Part shown: in pieces, positions 9,412 through 17,943 of the stretch
How positions within the stretch are numbered: the stretch's first letter is position 1
Layout: each line of letters starts with the position of its first letter
NCBI RefSeq assembly: GCF_005747095.1
Contig: NZ_SWLG01000001.1
Span: 620,001-684,000 of the forward strand
Length of the DNA: 64,000 nucleotides
Source of the DNA: Exobacillus caeni
GTDB lineage: Bacteria > Bacillota > Bacilli > Bacillales > Guptibacillaceae
Direction: 5' to 3'
Translations under genes and position numbers: made by a program
The notes under the pieces: model-generated
Told to the model about the DNA's origin: nothing
The model's database searches: none
The model's input: the letters and a program-made list of their open reading frames with translations, nothing else

Positions 9412-9437
9412 ATTGAGGTATAAATACCTCTTTTTTT
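9412..9437 (+). terminator. Intrinsic terminator after udk
   Basis: A short six-pair stem GAGGTA / TACCTC with a TAAA loop, followed by seven T. Modest stem, good tail. Confidence 0.7.
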
Positions 9438-9488
9438 CATACAGTTTAAGTTGATAAGATGCCCTAATACATGAAGGAGTTGAATGGT

Positions 9489-9965
9489 ATGGTAGAAGAT
9501 AAGAAGTATTATATGACCCAGGAAGGAAAGGAGAAGCTAGAGCAGGAGCTTGAATACTTAAAAATAGAAAAAAGAAAAGAAGTTGTAGAACGAATTAAAG
9601 TTGCTCGCAGCTTTGGCGACCTTTCTGAGAACTCAGAATATGACGCAGCAAAAGATGAGCAAGCATTTGTTGAATCCCGTATTCAATCTGTGGAAAAAAT
9701 GATTCGTAATGCAGTTATTATAGAGGAAACAGATACAGCTTCAAATGAAGTTTCTATCGGTAAATCTGTTAAGTTTATCGAGCTTCCAGATGGGGACGAA
9801 GAAACTTATACAATTGTAGGTAGTGCGGAAGCCGATCCCTTTGAAGGTAAAATTTCAAACGATTCTCCTATGGCTAGAAGCTTAATGGGGAAAAAAATCG
9901 GCGATAAAGTAACAGTTCAAACACCCGGCGGTGACATGGAAGTAGAAATATTAGAAGTCAATTAA
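9489..9965 (+). CDS. greA: Transcription elongation factor GreA
   Basis: A 158-residue factor that enters the RNA polymerase secondary channel and stimulates cleavage of backtracked RNA. An N-terminal coiled coil (residues about 8-75) carries the acidic tip [18 protein letters not shown]-terminal FKBP-like domain follows ([17 protein letters not shown] onward). The ATG at 9489 lies 9 bases after AAGGAG and gives the family's usual length; an in-frame ATG at 9471 is upstream of the ribosome site. A strong terminator follows. Confidence 0.96.
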   Translation: MVEDKKYYMTQEGKEKLEQELEYLKIEKRKEVVERIKVARSFGDLSENSEYDAAKDEQAFVESRIQSVEKMIRNAVIIEETDTASNEVSIGKSVKFIELPDGDEETYTIVGSAEADPFEGKISNDSPMARSLMGKKIGDKVTVQTPGGDMEVEILEVN

Positions 9966-9967
9966 GG

Positions 9968-9998
9968 AAAACGGTCTGCATTCAGCAGACCGTTTTTT
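9968..9998 (+). terminator. Bidirectional terminator after greA
   Basis: Stem AACGGTCTGC / GCAGACCGTT with a 5-base loop, followed by T on the plus strand and preceded by A, so it can act in both directions. Confidence 0.9.
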
Positions 9999-10011
9999 AA
10001 AAGGTTCTTTT

Positions 10012-10194
10012 CTAAAGATGTGAAAACATTTTCAAGTAGCCGACTGCCCTCGGATCCAATTTACGTTTTTCAAAGATATGGAACGTCAAAGCACAGCTCA
10101 GCGCGAGCCCGCGGAAAGCGTAATGTATTTCTGCAGCGGTCATCCATCCTTTACGTCGCAGTTCATCTCCAATGTGAAACATATTAAGCAACAA
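10012..10194 (-). CDS. Possible small convergent ORF, unknown
   Basis: An open minus-strand frame of 60 codons from a TTG at 10194, continuing open to about 10252 without a standard start. The product contains an arginine- and aromatic-rich stretch (MTAAEIHYAFRGLALSCALT) and ends against the bidirectional greA terminator, as a convergent gene would. Against it: no Shine-Dalgarno near the TTG or the ATG four codons in, no family I recognise, and a 62-codon frame on the plus strand over the same bases. It fills an otherwise empty 340-base gap. Confidence 0.3.
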   Translation of the reverse strand: MLLNMFHIGDELRRKGWMTAAEIHYAFRGLALSCALTFHIFEKRKLDPRAVGYLKMFSHL

Positions 10195-10307
10195 AGGATA
10201 GCTGGAAGAAGCCCACAGGCGGAAAACATGGATAAACTTTTTAAAACCTTAAGCGATCAGTTTTAAAACCTCTTTCAACGGGTGAAACTGTTTGAGAGGT
10301 GAAAGAG

Positions 10308-12050
10308 ATGAGAAAGCGTAAACGGGTTTACCATGTTCTGGTTTTATTTGTTATTGGGATATTGATAATGATTGGTCGATTAATCCAACTTCAATTGCTT
10401 TCTACTGAATCCTTTTCTAAGCATGAGATAAATTTAATAGAAGCCAGTGTCAACCAGCGTACACAAACGTATACCATCAACGACGGCAGAGGAAATATCG
10501 TTGCCAGAAACGGAGAATTCCTGGATGGCAATACACAGCGGTCACTGGTACTGTTTCCCTTTTTAAAAGAAAGGGACTGGCCTATTAATGAATTAGCACA
10601 AATTATTGATATATCTTCAGGTGAGATAAAAAAAGAACTTCAAAAACATGAGAAACCATTTTCATTTACTAATGATCTCTCTGCTGAGCAGGTCGAGGCC
10701 GTTAATAATCTTAAAATTCCCGGTGTGTATGCAGTTCTGGAAAATGTAGAACAGGAGACAGCGTTCGCGCAGCATTTAATAGGTAGTACACGCTTGAATC
10801 CCGATGAAGTGAAACGGCGCTATCCTGAAAAGTATGAAAAGGGAGCTGTAACAAAAAATACGAAAGTAGGAATAACGGGATTGCAAAAAGCATTTGATCC
10901 GTTTCTAATTTCAGAAGGGGAAAGCAAGCTACTTTATCACGCAGACCGACAGGGTAATCCGCTATTTGGAATGGAAGTGAAATATTTTAGTCCATCTGAT
11001 CCATTCTTCCCTGTAAAAGTAAAAACAACGATAGATAAAACGATTCAGCAAATGGCAGAAGACGCTGTTGATCGTACGGGTATGAAGCACGGCGGACTGG
11101 TATTGTTAGATGCGAAAACAAACGATTTGCTGGCGATGGTCAGCAGGCCAACTTTTGATGAAGATTCCCCTCTGGGAGTGGGCTCTGCCAATGAAATGGT
11201 TAAAGGCCACTTTCCCGGATCGGTTTTTAAGACGCTTGTTGCAGCAGGAGCATTAGAAAACAATCTTCTGGATGAAAATAGAAAATTCGATTGTAACCAG
11301 GGAGTTTACAGGCAGAAGGAAGGAAACAGGAAACTCGGGGAACTGAACGGAAAAGCAAGTTTTGCGCAGAGCTGTAATGCTGCCTTTACCGAGCTTGGGG
11401 AGGAATTAGTTAAGAAGAATCCAGATGCATTTGAAGAACTGGCTCAAATGCTGGGGATAGAAGGCCTGGTAGGATGGCATAGCCCCGTTTACCATTATTC
11501 GAACTTTGAACAGTTGCCAGATGAAGAGCAGGCAGTTATTTTTAAAAATGAACAGGATAAACAAGTGATTAAAGCGATTGACCAGACCTCGATAGGGCAA
11601 TTAAATGTTAAATTATCTCCACTTTCCATTGCTAACATGATGGCAACGATTGCCCGCAGCGGAGAAAGAAAACAGGTGAGGGTTGTGTCAGACATTTTAT
11701 ATGAAAACAATGCTTCGTTTATATCTTTTCCTGAAAAAGATATCCGCGGGAAAAACTTATCTCCACTTACTTACGCAAAGCTTCAGGAATTTCTGCGAGA
11801 AGTAGTAAAATCGGGGACTGGGAGGTCTCTGGCAAGCCTTCCTTATCAGGTTGCAGGGAAATCAGGCACTGCCCAGCATAGCGGTGAATCAAATATTTAT
11901 AACCAATGGTTTGCCGGCTATTTTCCGGCAGATAATCCACGATATGTAATGGTTGTCGTAGACCTGAAACAAGAAGAATCGGATCGCCGGGCATATCAAA
12001 TCTATGAAGAGATGGTTAAGGGTTTATATTCTTTTAATGTGGGAACATAA
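10308..12050 (+). CDS. pbpI: Penicillin-binding protein, class B transpeptidase (PbpI, YrrR)
   Basis: A 580-residue membrane-anchored D,D-transpeptidase. One N-terminal membrane helix (about residues 5-27) is followed by a dimerisation domain and the transpeptidase domain. The three active-site motifs are SVFK (Ser305), SCN (Ser355-Asn357) and KSGT (Lys518). YrrR/PbpI is a poorly expressed class B enzyme in B. subtilis. I start at ATG 10308, 6 bases after GAGAGGTG; an in-frame GTG at 10299 overlaps the ribosome site. It is followed by yrrS, as in B. subtilis, but a stem-loop lies between. Confidence 0.94.
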   Translation: MRKRKRVYHVLVLFVIGILIMIGRLIQLQLLSTESFSKHEINLIEASVNQRTQTYTINDGRGNIVARNGEFLDGNTQRSLVLFPFLKERDWPINELAQIIDISSGEIKKELQKHEKPFSFTNDLSAEQVEAVNNLKIPGVYAVLENVEQETAFAQHLIGSTRLNPDEVKRRYPEKYEKGAVTKNTKVGITGLQKAFDPFLISEGESKLLYHADRQGNPLFGMEVKYFSPSDPFFPVKVKTTIDKTIQQMAEDAVDRTGMKHGGLVLLDAKTNDLLAMVSRPTFDEDSPLGVGSANEMVKGHFPGSVFKTLVAAGALENNLLDENRKFDCNQGVYRQKEGNRKLGELNGKASFAQSCNAAFTELGEELVKKNPDAFEELAQMLGIEGLVGWHSPVYHYSNFEQLPDEEQAVIFKNEQDKQVIKAIDQTSIGQLNVKLSPLSIANMMATIARSGERKQVRVVSDILYENNASFISFPEKDIRGKNLSPLTYAKLQEFLREVVKSGTGRSLASLPYQVAGKSGTAQHSGESNIYNQWFAGYFPADNPRYVMVVVDLKQEESDRRAYQIYEEMVKGLYSFNVGT

Positions 12051-12058
12051 ATATTACT

Positions 12059-12096
12059 AGGTGGGGAGCTTTCCAATAAGCTCTCTGCCTTTTTAT
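12059..12096 (+). terminator. Intrinsic terminator after pbpI
   Basis: GAGCTT pairs with AAGCTC around TCCAAT and the stem extends by seven further pairs including wobbles (AGGTGGG with TCTGCCT), followed by TTTTTATT. Confidence 0.7.
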
Positions 12097-12268
12097 TGTA
12101 TTAAGATTTTATATAAGAAACATGAAGTTGAATTTTTTCAATAAAGTAATGTTTAGTAAAATAGAAGAGGTATAAGTTAGGATTTTTAGGACTTCATTCG
12201 AGAGGATAACAATGATAAAATAAGGCATATTATCCTATTATTTTTTACTGAAATTGGGGGAGGACTGT

Positions 12269-12970
12269 ATGAGTTCAAGATATAGGGCACGAAATCAAAA
12301 AAGAAAGCAAAACATTGTTTTAAACAGTTTGATCGGAATTGTTATTGTGTTTATTTTAATTCTGGGTGCGAGCTTACTCCTTAACAATAATGAGGAAGCA
12401 GCAACTACTGACGAACAGGCAGACAGTGGCCAGGTAAGTAAAGATTCGAGTGATGATTCCAGCAATGATACAAAGCAAGATGAAGAAGGAAACAGTATTG
12501 AAACGGATGAGCCGGATTCCCAGGAATCAGAGGAAACAACGGATGAGGGAGATTCAGCTGCTAATGACGATAAATCTGCTGAAACCGATGAAGACAAAGA
12601 AAAGGCTGATGAAGAAGATTCACAAGACTCAGACGGAGTGTATAAAGAAAATGAAAGTGGAGAAGCAAAGCTAGAAGGTCCGTGGGAACCGATCGGCACG
12701 AAGCAAACTGGGGAGCACGTGTCAAGCTATGAAAAAGGTTCAGTAGACTGGAATGAAAAGGTAAAAGCTGCCCAATATGCGACTGGACTAAGTGATGATA
12801 TGACTGTAGTATGGATAGGCGGTAACGGCGGGCCACAACTTTCCTATGTAGATGTTAATCCAGCCGGAGTAAGCGATTGGATATACAGGGTAGAAATGGA
12901 ATGGATTGATGGGCAGGGCTGGAAACCAGTTAGTGTGAATAAAATGGACCGTTCTCAATCAAAGGGATAG
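12269..12970 (+). CDS. yrrS: DUF1510 membrane protein YrrS
   Basis: A 233-residue protein with a basic N-terminus (SSRYRARNQKRKQN), a single membrane helix at about residues 17-38, then an extended acidic, Ser/Asp/Glu-rich linker of about 90 residues, and a conserved C-terminal domain (GEAKLEGPWEPIGTKQTGEH, then a tryptophan-rich tail). The folded part probably lies outside the membrane. No function is established; in B. subtilis it follows pbpI and may act with it. GGGGGAGG precedes ATG 12269; an in-frame TTG at 12254 overlaps the ribosome site. Confidence 0.88.
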   Translation: MSSRYRARNQKRKQNIVLNSLIGIVIVFILILGASLLLNNNEEAATTDEQADSGQVSKDSSDDSSNDTKQDEEGNSIETDEPDSQESEETTDEGDSAANDDKSAETDEDKEKADEEDSQDSDGVYKENESGEAKLEGPWEPIGTKQTGEHVSSYEKGSVDWNEKVKAAQYATGLSDDMTVVWIGGNGGPQLSYVDVNPAGVSDWIYRVEMEWIDGQGWKPVSVNKMDRSQSKG

Positions 12971-13007
12971 ACAGTGAAACTAAGGAGACAATTGAAAACT
13001 AATTATC

Positions 13008-13042
13008 AAAAGTGCCCTGCGGAACGCAGGGCACTTTTCTTA
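13008..13042 (+). terminator. Bidirectional terminator between yrrS and yrzA
   Basis: Perfect 13-pair stem AAAAGTGCCCTGC / GCAGGGCACTTTT with a five-base loop. It can serve yrrS on the plus strand and yrzA on the minus strand. Confidence 0.92.
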
Positions 13043-13049
13043 TGGAGAA

Positions 13050-13278
13050 TTATTTCGCCTTAAAATGAACAACAGCCGTAAAGTAACGCCTTCCCGCTTT
13101 CTCATCAGTTTGAAACTGATGGGAAACCAGTTTGAAACTGATGGGAAACGTGATGGACCGTAAGCAATAAAGCTTTGTTAACTTCAATCTGGTCATTAAT
13201 CTTTTTCTCAAGCTCTGGCAGAGAAGAAGCTTCAAAAAACTCTACTTTATCCTCGATTCTTTCTAAACTAAATTCCAT
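13050..13278 (-). pseudogene. yrzA: yrzA (DUF2536), frameshifted by a 22-bp tandem duplication
   Basis: The gene starts at ATG 13278, 8 bases after GGAGGAAG, and reads MEFSLERIEDKVEFFEASS..., the YrzA/DUF2536 family. After HHVSHQFQT the frame runs into GFPSVSN and stops at about 13105. The family C-terminus (DEKAGRRYFTAVVHFKAK, stop 13050-13052) is present in another frame. The cause is a perfect 22-base tandem duplication at 13106-13149: 22 is not a multiple of three, and deleting one copy restores one continuous 75-codon frame. This is a recent slippage mutation, a switchable site, or a sequencing or assembly error. Function of the family is unknown. Confidence 0.88.
13106..13149. repeat. 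Perfect 22-bp tandem duplication inside yrzA
   Basis: Two adjacent identical copies (13106-13127 and 13128-13149), each beginning CAGTTTGAAACTGATGG and ending GAAAC on the plus strand. Each unit contains the short palindrome CAGTTTGAAACTG. The duplication shifts the yrzA frame by one base. Confidence 0.97.
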
Positions 13279-13460
13279 CTTGATCTTCCTCCACATATAA
13301 AATTCATATCTAATTTTAAAGGCAAAGGCAATAGTTTTCCACAAAGAATAATGTTTTTGATTGAATATTAATTTTAGGTATGCTAAGTTATAACCATTAA
13401 ACCATACTATTCATACCATAATACTATGAATTAAAATTCCGAAGACGGAGTGGATAAAAA

Positions 13461-14099
13461 GTGGGTAGAGAATTTATTGATCTATTTGAAAGATGGGCAG
13501 ATTCATATGATCAAACGGTTACTGGGCACGATGAGGAATATAAAGCTGTATTCGAAGGATATCAAGAAATTTTAAAAAAGGTGGCAGAAGAAGCGACAGG
13601 GAATGTGCTCGAATTCGGTGTTGGTACCGGAAATCTGACAGAAAAGCTGCTTGAAAAGGGAAGAACTGTTGTCGGTGTTGAGCCTTCAGCGGCAATGCGT
13701 AAAAAATTCAATGAAAAATTCCCGCAAGTTCCAATTTATGATGGCGATTTTCTTGATTTTCCATCCATTGATTCCGTTAACTCCATTGTTAGCACTTATG
13801 CTTTTCACCATTTAACCGACGATGAAAAAGAGCGCGCTATTCAAAACTATGGTCAGATTCTGTCCCTAAATGATAGAATTGTATTTGCAGATACAGTTTT
13901 CGTGAACGAGGAAGCACGTAAGAAAATCTTAAAGGAAACGGAAGAAATTGGGTACTATAACTTACTGGAGGATTTAAAAACAGAATATTACACGACGGTT
14001 GATGTACTTAAGAGTATGTTAACGAAATATTCTTTTAAAGTCAGGTTTACTCAGATGAACGAATTTGTCTGGTTGATTCATGCTGTAAAACAAGAATGA
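13461..14099 (+). CDS. yrrT: SAM-dependent methyltransferase YrrT
   Basis: A 212-residue class I methyltransferase starting at GTG 13461 ([20 protein letters not shown], as in YrrT). Motif I is [19 protein letters not shown], followed by VVGVEPS and a STYAFHHLT post-motif. Its product S-adenosylhomocysteine is processed by the next genes; the true methyl acceptor is unknown. It heads the five-gene recycling operon yrrT-mtnN-luxS-mccA-mccB. In B. subtilis this operon is repressed by CymR when sulfur is plentiful; the upstream 13381-13440 is AT-rich but I could not assign a CymR site with confidence. Confidence 0.9.
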   Translation: MGREFIDLFERWADSYDQTVTGHDEEYKAVFEGYQEILKKVAEEATGNVLEFGVGTGNLTEKLLEKGRTVVGVEPSAAMRKKFNEKFPQVPIYDGDFLDFPSIDSVNSIVSTYAFHHLTDDEKERAIQNYGQILSLNDRIVFADTVFVNEEARKKILKETEEIGYYNLLEDLKTEYYTTVDVLKSMLTKYSFKVRFTQMNEFVWLIHAVKQE

Positions 14100-14113
14100 A
14101 AAGGAGATGCTTT

Positions 14114-14818
14114 ATGAGAATTGGGGTTATCGGAGCAATGGATGAAGAAGTAGAAATCTTATTAGACAAACTAGAGGGCCGGGAAGATAAAGCTATAGCA
14201 GGCTGTGAATTCTCTACAGGAACTTATGATGGGCAGGATGTTATCCTTTTAAAATCCGGCATTGGAAAAGTGAATGCAGCAATGTCGACAACACTGTTGA
14301 ACCAAATTTATAAGCCCGATTATGTGATTAATACTGGTTCTGCCGGCGGATTTCACAAAGATTTACAGGTAGGCGATACAGTAATTTCAACAGAGGTACG
14401 TCACCATGATGTTGATGCGACAGTATTTGGTTATGAATACGGGCAGGTCCCGCAAATGCCTGCTTCTTTCACTCCTGACCCTTTCCTGGTTAAAGTGGCT
14501 GAGAAGTGTGCTGAAGAAATTTCTGAACATAAAGTTGTAAAAGGGTTAATCGCAACGGGAGATTCTTTTATGAGTGACCCGGAAAGGGTTGATTTTGTCA
14601 GATCAAAATTTGACAACCTGTATGCAGCTGAAATGGAAGCGGCTGCGATAGCGCAGGTATGCCAGCAATTTGAGATACCCTTTGTTATTATCCGCGCGTT
14701 ATCTGACATTGCAGGAAAAGAATCGAATGTTTCTTTCGAGCAATTCCTTGAAACAGCAGCTGTAAATTCTGCTGACCTTGTTTTAAAAATCGTAAAGGAG
14801 CTGAAAAGTAATGGCTAA
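14114..14818 (+). CDS. mtnN: 5'-methylthioadenosine/S-adenosylhomocysteine nucleosidase
   Basis: A 234-residue cytosolic enzyme that removes adenine from S-adenosylhomocysteine and methylthioadenosine. It begins [16 protein letters not shown] with the catalytic-site Glu, has the NTGSAGGF phosphorylase-type turn, [10 protein letters not shown], the substrate-binding [11 protein letters not shown], and the catalytic Asp in [12 protein letters not shown] 14114 follows AAGGAG by 9 bases; an in-frame ATG at 14096 overlaps yrrT and precedes the ribosome site. Its end overlaps luxS by 8 bases, indicating translational coupling. Confidence 0.96.
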   Translation: MRIGVIGAMDEEVEILLDKLEGREDKAIAGCEFSTGTYDGQDVILLKSGIGKVNAAMSTTLLNQIYKPDYVINTGSAGGFHKDLQVGDTVISTEVRHHDVDATVFGYEYGQVPQMPASFTPDPFLVKVAEKCAEEISEHKVVKGLIATGDSFMSDPERVDFVRSKFDNLYAAEMEAAAIAQVCQQFEIPFVIIRALSDIAGKESNVSFEQFLETAAVNSADLVLKIVKELKSNG

Positions 14819-15287
14819 AAAAATGAATGTAGAAAGTTTTAATCTGGATCACACGAAGGTAGTTGCACCATATGTCCGCCTGGTGGGGGTGACGAAAGGA
14901 CACCACGGGGACGAGATTTATAAATATGACATTCGCTTTAAGCAGCCGAATAAGGCCCACATGGAAATGGCCGGCCTTCATAGCATCGAACATTTAATGG
15001 CAGAAAACATCCGAAATCATCTGGATAATGTGGTGGATATCGGTCCGATGGGTTGCCAGACAGGTTTTTATCTGGCAGTGTTGAACCACTCTGACTTTGA
15101 TGAAATATTAAATGTACTTGAAAAGACGCTTAATGACGTACTGGTAGCGGATGAAGTGCCTGCGTGCAATGAAGTCCAGTGTGGCTGGGCGGCGAACCAT
15201 AGCCTGGAAGGTGCGAAAGAAATTGCAAGAGAAATGCTGGAGCATAAAGATGAATGGCACATTGTGTTTCCGGAAGATGCCAAATAA
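14811..15287 (+). CDS. luxS: S-ribosylhomocysteine lyase LuxS
   Basis: A 158-residue metalloenzyme that converts S-ribosylhomocysteine to homocysteine and the AI-2 precursor DPD. The metal ligands are visible: H57 and H61 of HSIEH (with catalytic E60) and Cys124. It overlaps mtnN by 8 bases and precedes mccA, so it receives the nucleosidase product and supplies homocysteine to the next enzyme. In B. subtilis luxS sits elsewhere on the chromosome, so its inclusion here completes the pathway in one operon. Confidence 0.96.
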   Translation: MAKKMNVESFNLDHTKVVAPYVRLVGVTKGHHGDEIYKYDIRFKQPNKAHMEMAGLHSIEHLMAENIRNHLDNVVDIGPMGCQTGFYLAVLNHSDFDEILNVLEKTLNDVLVADEVPACNEVQCGWAANHSLEGAKEIAREMLEHKDEWHIVFPEDAK

Positions 15288-15299
15288 GAGGCGGCTATT

Positions 15300-16223
15300 A
15301 TGGAAACATTCAAAAGTATAAAAGGGCTCATTGGGAATACACCAATAGTCGAAATCACTAATTTCGAGCTTCCTGAGCAGGTAAGGTTGTTTGCAAAACT
15401 GGAGTTTTATAATCCTGGTGGGAGCATAAAAGACCGGCTGGGGATCGAGCTTCTAGAAGATGCAATCCGAGCAGGAAAACTAAAAGAAGGCGGAACGATC
15501 ATCGAGGCAACTGCCGGAAACACGGGGATCGGCCTTGCGTTAGCAGTTTTAAATAGAGGGTATTCTCTTATCGTTGTTGTTCCTGAAAAATTTAGCATCG
15601 AGAAGCAGGAGTTAATGAAAGCGCTTGGAGCTAAGATTGTCCATACGCCGACTGAAAAGGGAATGAAAGGCGCCATTGAAAAGGCAAAAGCGCTGGGAAA
15701 AGAAATAGCAAATTCCTATATTCCGCAGCAGTTTGGCAATCCGGCGAATCCCGAAACTTATTACAAAACGTTAGGACCGGAACTTTGGAGGCAAATGGAC
15801 GGCAATGTTTCTACGTTTATAGCTGGTGCCGGTACAGGCGGAACATTTATGGGAACTGCCCGTTATTTGAAAGAGCAAAATAAGCAGGTTAGGACCGTAA
15901 TTGTTGAACCCGAAGGCTCCATTCTAAACGGTGGAGAATCCGGCCCTCATAAGACAGAGGGAATCGGGATGGAGTTTCTTCCAGACTATATGGATCCGTC
16001 CTATTTTGATGCAATACACACAATAACGGATAGGGTTGCATTTTTGCGTGTGAAAGAGCTTGCAAAAAAGGAAGGCTTGCTAGTTGGAAGTTCTTCAGGA
16101 GCAGCTCTTGAGGCAGCTCTCCTGGAAGCAAAGCAGGCAACTCCGGGAACGAATATTGTTACTATTTTTCCGGATAGCAGTGAGCGGTACCTGAGCAAAA
16201 AGATATACCAGGGAGGCATTTGA
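15300..16223 (+). CDS. mccA: Cystathionine beta-synthase-type enzyme MccA (O-acetylserine dependent)
   Basis: A 307-residue PLP enzyme of the cysteine synthase/cystathionine beta-synthase family. The PLP lysine is K44 in PGGSIKDR; EATAGNTGIGLA binds the substrate carboxylate and GTGGTFMGTARYL the cofactor phosphate. In B. subtilis MccA (YrhA) joins homocysteine with O-acetylserine to make cystathionine. It lies after luxS and directly abuts mccB, whose start is the next base after its stop. The CysK assignment is less likely because of this context. Confidence 0.92.
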   Translation: METFKSIKGLIGNTPIVEITNFELPEQVRLFAKLEFYNPGGSIKDRLGIELLEDAIRAGKLKEGGTIIEATAGNTGIGLALAVLNRGYSLIVVVPEKFSIEKQELMKALGAKIVHTPTEKGMKGAIEKAKALGKEIANSYIPQQFGNPANPETYYKTLGPELWRQMDGNVSTFIAGAGTGGTFMGTARYLKEQNKQVRTVIVEPEGSILNGGESGPHKTEGIGMEFLPDYMDPSYFDAIHTITDRVAFLRVKELAKKEGLLVGSSSGAALEAALLEAKQATPGTNIVTIFPDSSERYLSKKIYQGGI

Positions 16224-17357
16224 ATGAAACCAAAAACGAAACTGATACACGGGGGCATAAACGGCGATCCGCAAACTGGAGCTGTTTCTGTTCCGATTTA
16301 TCAAGTTAGTACCTATAAGCAGGAAGAAGTAGGAAAACACAGCGGATACGAGTATTCGAGAACTGGAAATCCAACTCGACATGCTCTTGAAGAATTGATT
16401 ACAGATCTTGAGAACGGTAAAGCTGGATTTGCTTTCGGTTCAGGGATGGCTGCTATTTCTTCTGTTATGATGCTGTTTAACTCCGGCGACCATGTTATCC
16501 TGACTGATGATGTATACGGCGGAACCTACCGGGTAATGACGAAAGTACTTAACAGACTTGGAATTGAATCTACTTTTGTAGACACGACTGATATTGCAAA
16601 TATTGAAAAAGAAATCAAAGAAAATACAAAAGCGATCTATATCGAAACGCCAACAAATCCATTGTTAAAGATAACAGACATCAAAAGCGTCTCAAAGTTT
16701 GCCAGAGAGAAAAACTTGCTGCTTATTGTAGATAATACGTTTAATACGCCATACTGGCAAAATCCTATTGATTTTGGTGCAGATGTTGTTCTCCATAGTG
16801 CAACAAAGTATATCGGAGGGCATAGTGATGTTGTTGCAGGGCTTGTTGTTGTCAATTCTGAGAAGTTGGCTGAAGAGATGCACTTTATTCAAAATTCTGT
16901 TGGGGCGGTGCTTGGGCCGCAGGATTCATGGCTATTAATGAGAGGCTTAAAAACACTCGGGGTACGAATGGAAGAGCATGAGAAAAACACCGCAAAAATT
17001 GTGCAGTTTCTTCAAGGCCACCCGGCAGTAGAAAAGATTTTTTACCCTGGGATTCCTTCCCATCCGGGTAATGACATAGCAGTAGAGCAATCGCGTGGAT
17101 TTGGCGGCATGCTTTCATTCGACGTTGGCAGCGGAGAAAAAGCAGATGAGCTTTTAAAAAAGGTAAAATACTTTACGCTGGCAGAGAGCCTTGGTGCAGT
17201 AGAAAGCTTAATATCCGTTCCTGCTAGAATGACGCATGCATCGATACCAAAAGACAGAAGAGAAGAGCTCGGGATCACAGAAGGCCTTATTCGGATATCC
17301 GTCGGCCTTGAAGATGCAGACGATTTGATCGAAGATTTAGAGAACGCCCTATCCTAA
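16224..17357 (+). CDS. mccB: Cystathionine gamma-lyase / homocysteine gamma-lyase MccB
   Basis: A 377-residue PLP enzyme of the Cys/Met metabolism family that cleaves cystathionine to cysteine, completing reverse transsulfuration. The PLP Schiff-base lysine is K195 in SATKYIGGH. Other family marks are the YSRTGNPTR loop, FGSGMAAISSV, and DNTFNTPYWQNP. The ATG is immediately after the mccA stop with GGGAGG inside the end of mccA, so the two are coupled. A terminator follows at 17365. Confidence 0.94.
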   Translation: MKPKTKLIHGGINGDPQTGAVSVPIYQVSTYKQEEVGKHSGYEYSRTGNPTRHALEELITDLENGKAGFAFGSGMAAISSVMMLFNSGDHVILTDDVYGGTYRVMTKVLNRLGIESTFVDTTDIANIEKEIKENTKAIYIETPTNPLLKITDIKSVSKFAREKNLLLIVDNTFNTPYWQNPIDFGADVVLHSATKYIGGHSDVVAGLVVVNSEKLAEEMHFIQNSVGAVLGPQDSWLLMRGLKTLGVRMEEHEKNTAKIVQFLQGHPAVEKIFYPGIPSHPGNDIAVEQSRGFGGMLSFDVGSGEKADELLKKVKYFTLAESLGAVESLISVPARMTHASIPKDRREELGITEGLIRISVGLEDADDLIEDLENALS

Positions 17358-17364
17358 AGAAGTT

Positions 17365-17396
17365 AAGAAGCCCCGCAGCTGCTGGGCTTCTTTTAC
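17365..17396 (+). terminator. Intrinsic terminator after mccB
   Basis: Stem AAGAAGCCC / GGGCTTCTT with a 10-base loop, followed by TT. It closes the yrrT-mccB operon. Confidence 0.82.
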
Positions 17397-17523
17397 GTGA
17401 AACTTTTAGCAGTAGAGTGTGAAAATGTAGTATTTTAAGGCATTGATTAGTTACACTGGATACATTTACATGCCCGATTTTGAAAAGGTATATGATAGAA
17501 TGATAGCCAGAGAGGGTGATTCT

Positions 17524-17772
17524 GTGAACAACAAGAAAAACAAAATCTTAAAAGATAAAATCACAGACTATACTCGTTTTGGCTTTATACTGCTTTCCCT
17601 GAGCGCGTTTTTATATATTGGGTCTTTACTGCCTGTAGAAGACGCATCCAATGCTAAATCGTTAATTTTGATCGGTACGAGTCTAGTAGCGGTAGGCTTC
17701 GCTGGTCTCTTTTATGTTAAAGCGGTATCGATAAAAAAGAAGCTCCATCAGGATGAAGCGAACAGGATGTAA
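17524..17772 (+). CDS. yrhC: Small membrane protein YrhC
   Basis: An 82-residue protein with two hydrophobic helices (about residues 18-36 and 50-68), a basic N-terminus (NNKKNKILKDKITDYTRFG) and a charged tail. Matches YrhC, which follows mccB in B. subtilis; function unknown. GTG 17524 lies 9 bases after GAGAGGG. In-frame starts further upstream would add residues with no membrane or family resemblance and lie before the ribosome site. Confidence 0.75.
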   Translation: MNNKKNKILKDKITDYTRFGFILLSLSAFLYIGSLLPVEDASNAKSLILIGTSLVAVGFAGLFYVKAVSIKKKLHQDEANRM

Positions 17773-17774
17773 AG

Positions 17775-17806
17775 AAACCGAATCCACTGGGACTCGGTTT
17801 TTTTGT
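17775..17806 (+). terminator. Intrinsic terminator after yrhC
   Basis: AAACCGAATCC pairs with GGACTCGGTTT (one mismatch), followed by TTTTTTG. Confidence 0.8.
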
Positions 17807-17943
17807 TACCGTAAGGAAAATATAACTTTTTAGCAAAGAAGAATGCCCGGCGTTGTTGAAAAATATAGCACTATTGATAAGCACAACTGCGCCTCCGACT
17901 TTCCCCTAAACGCTTGGAGGCCAACCTTAAGTTTTCTTTATAG

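Noticed and set aside
13105-13344. YrzA with a 22-codon N-terminal extension
   Set aside because: The added codons lie before the Shine-Dalgarno GGAGGAAG; the family begins at MEFSLERIEDKV.
13381-13440. CymR operator upstream of yrrT
   Set aside because: The region is AT-rich and includes TATGAATTA, but it does not fit the full CymR consensus well enough to annotate.
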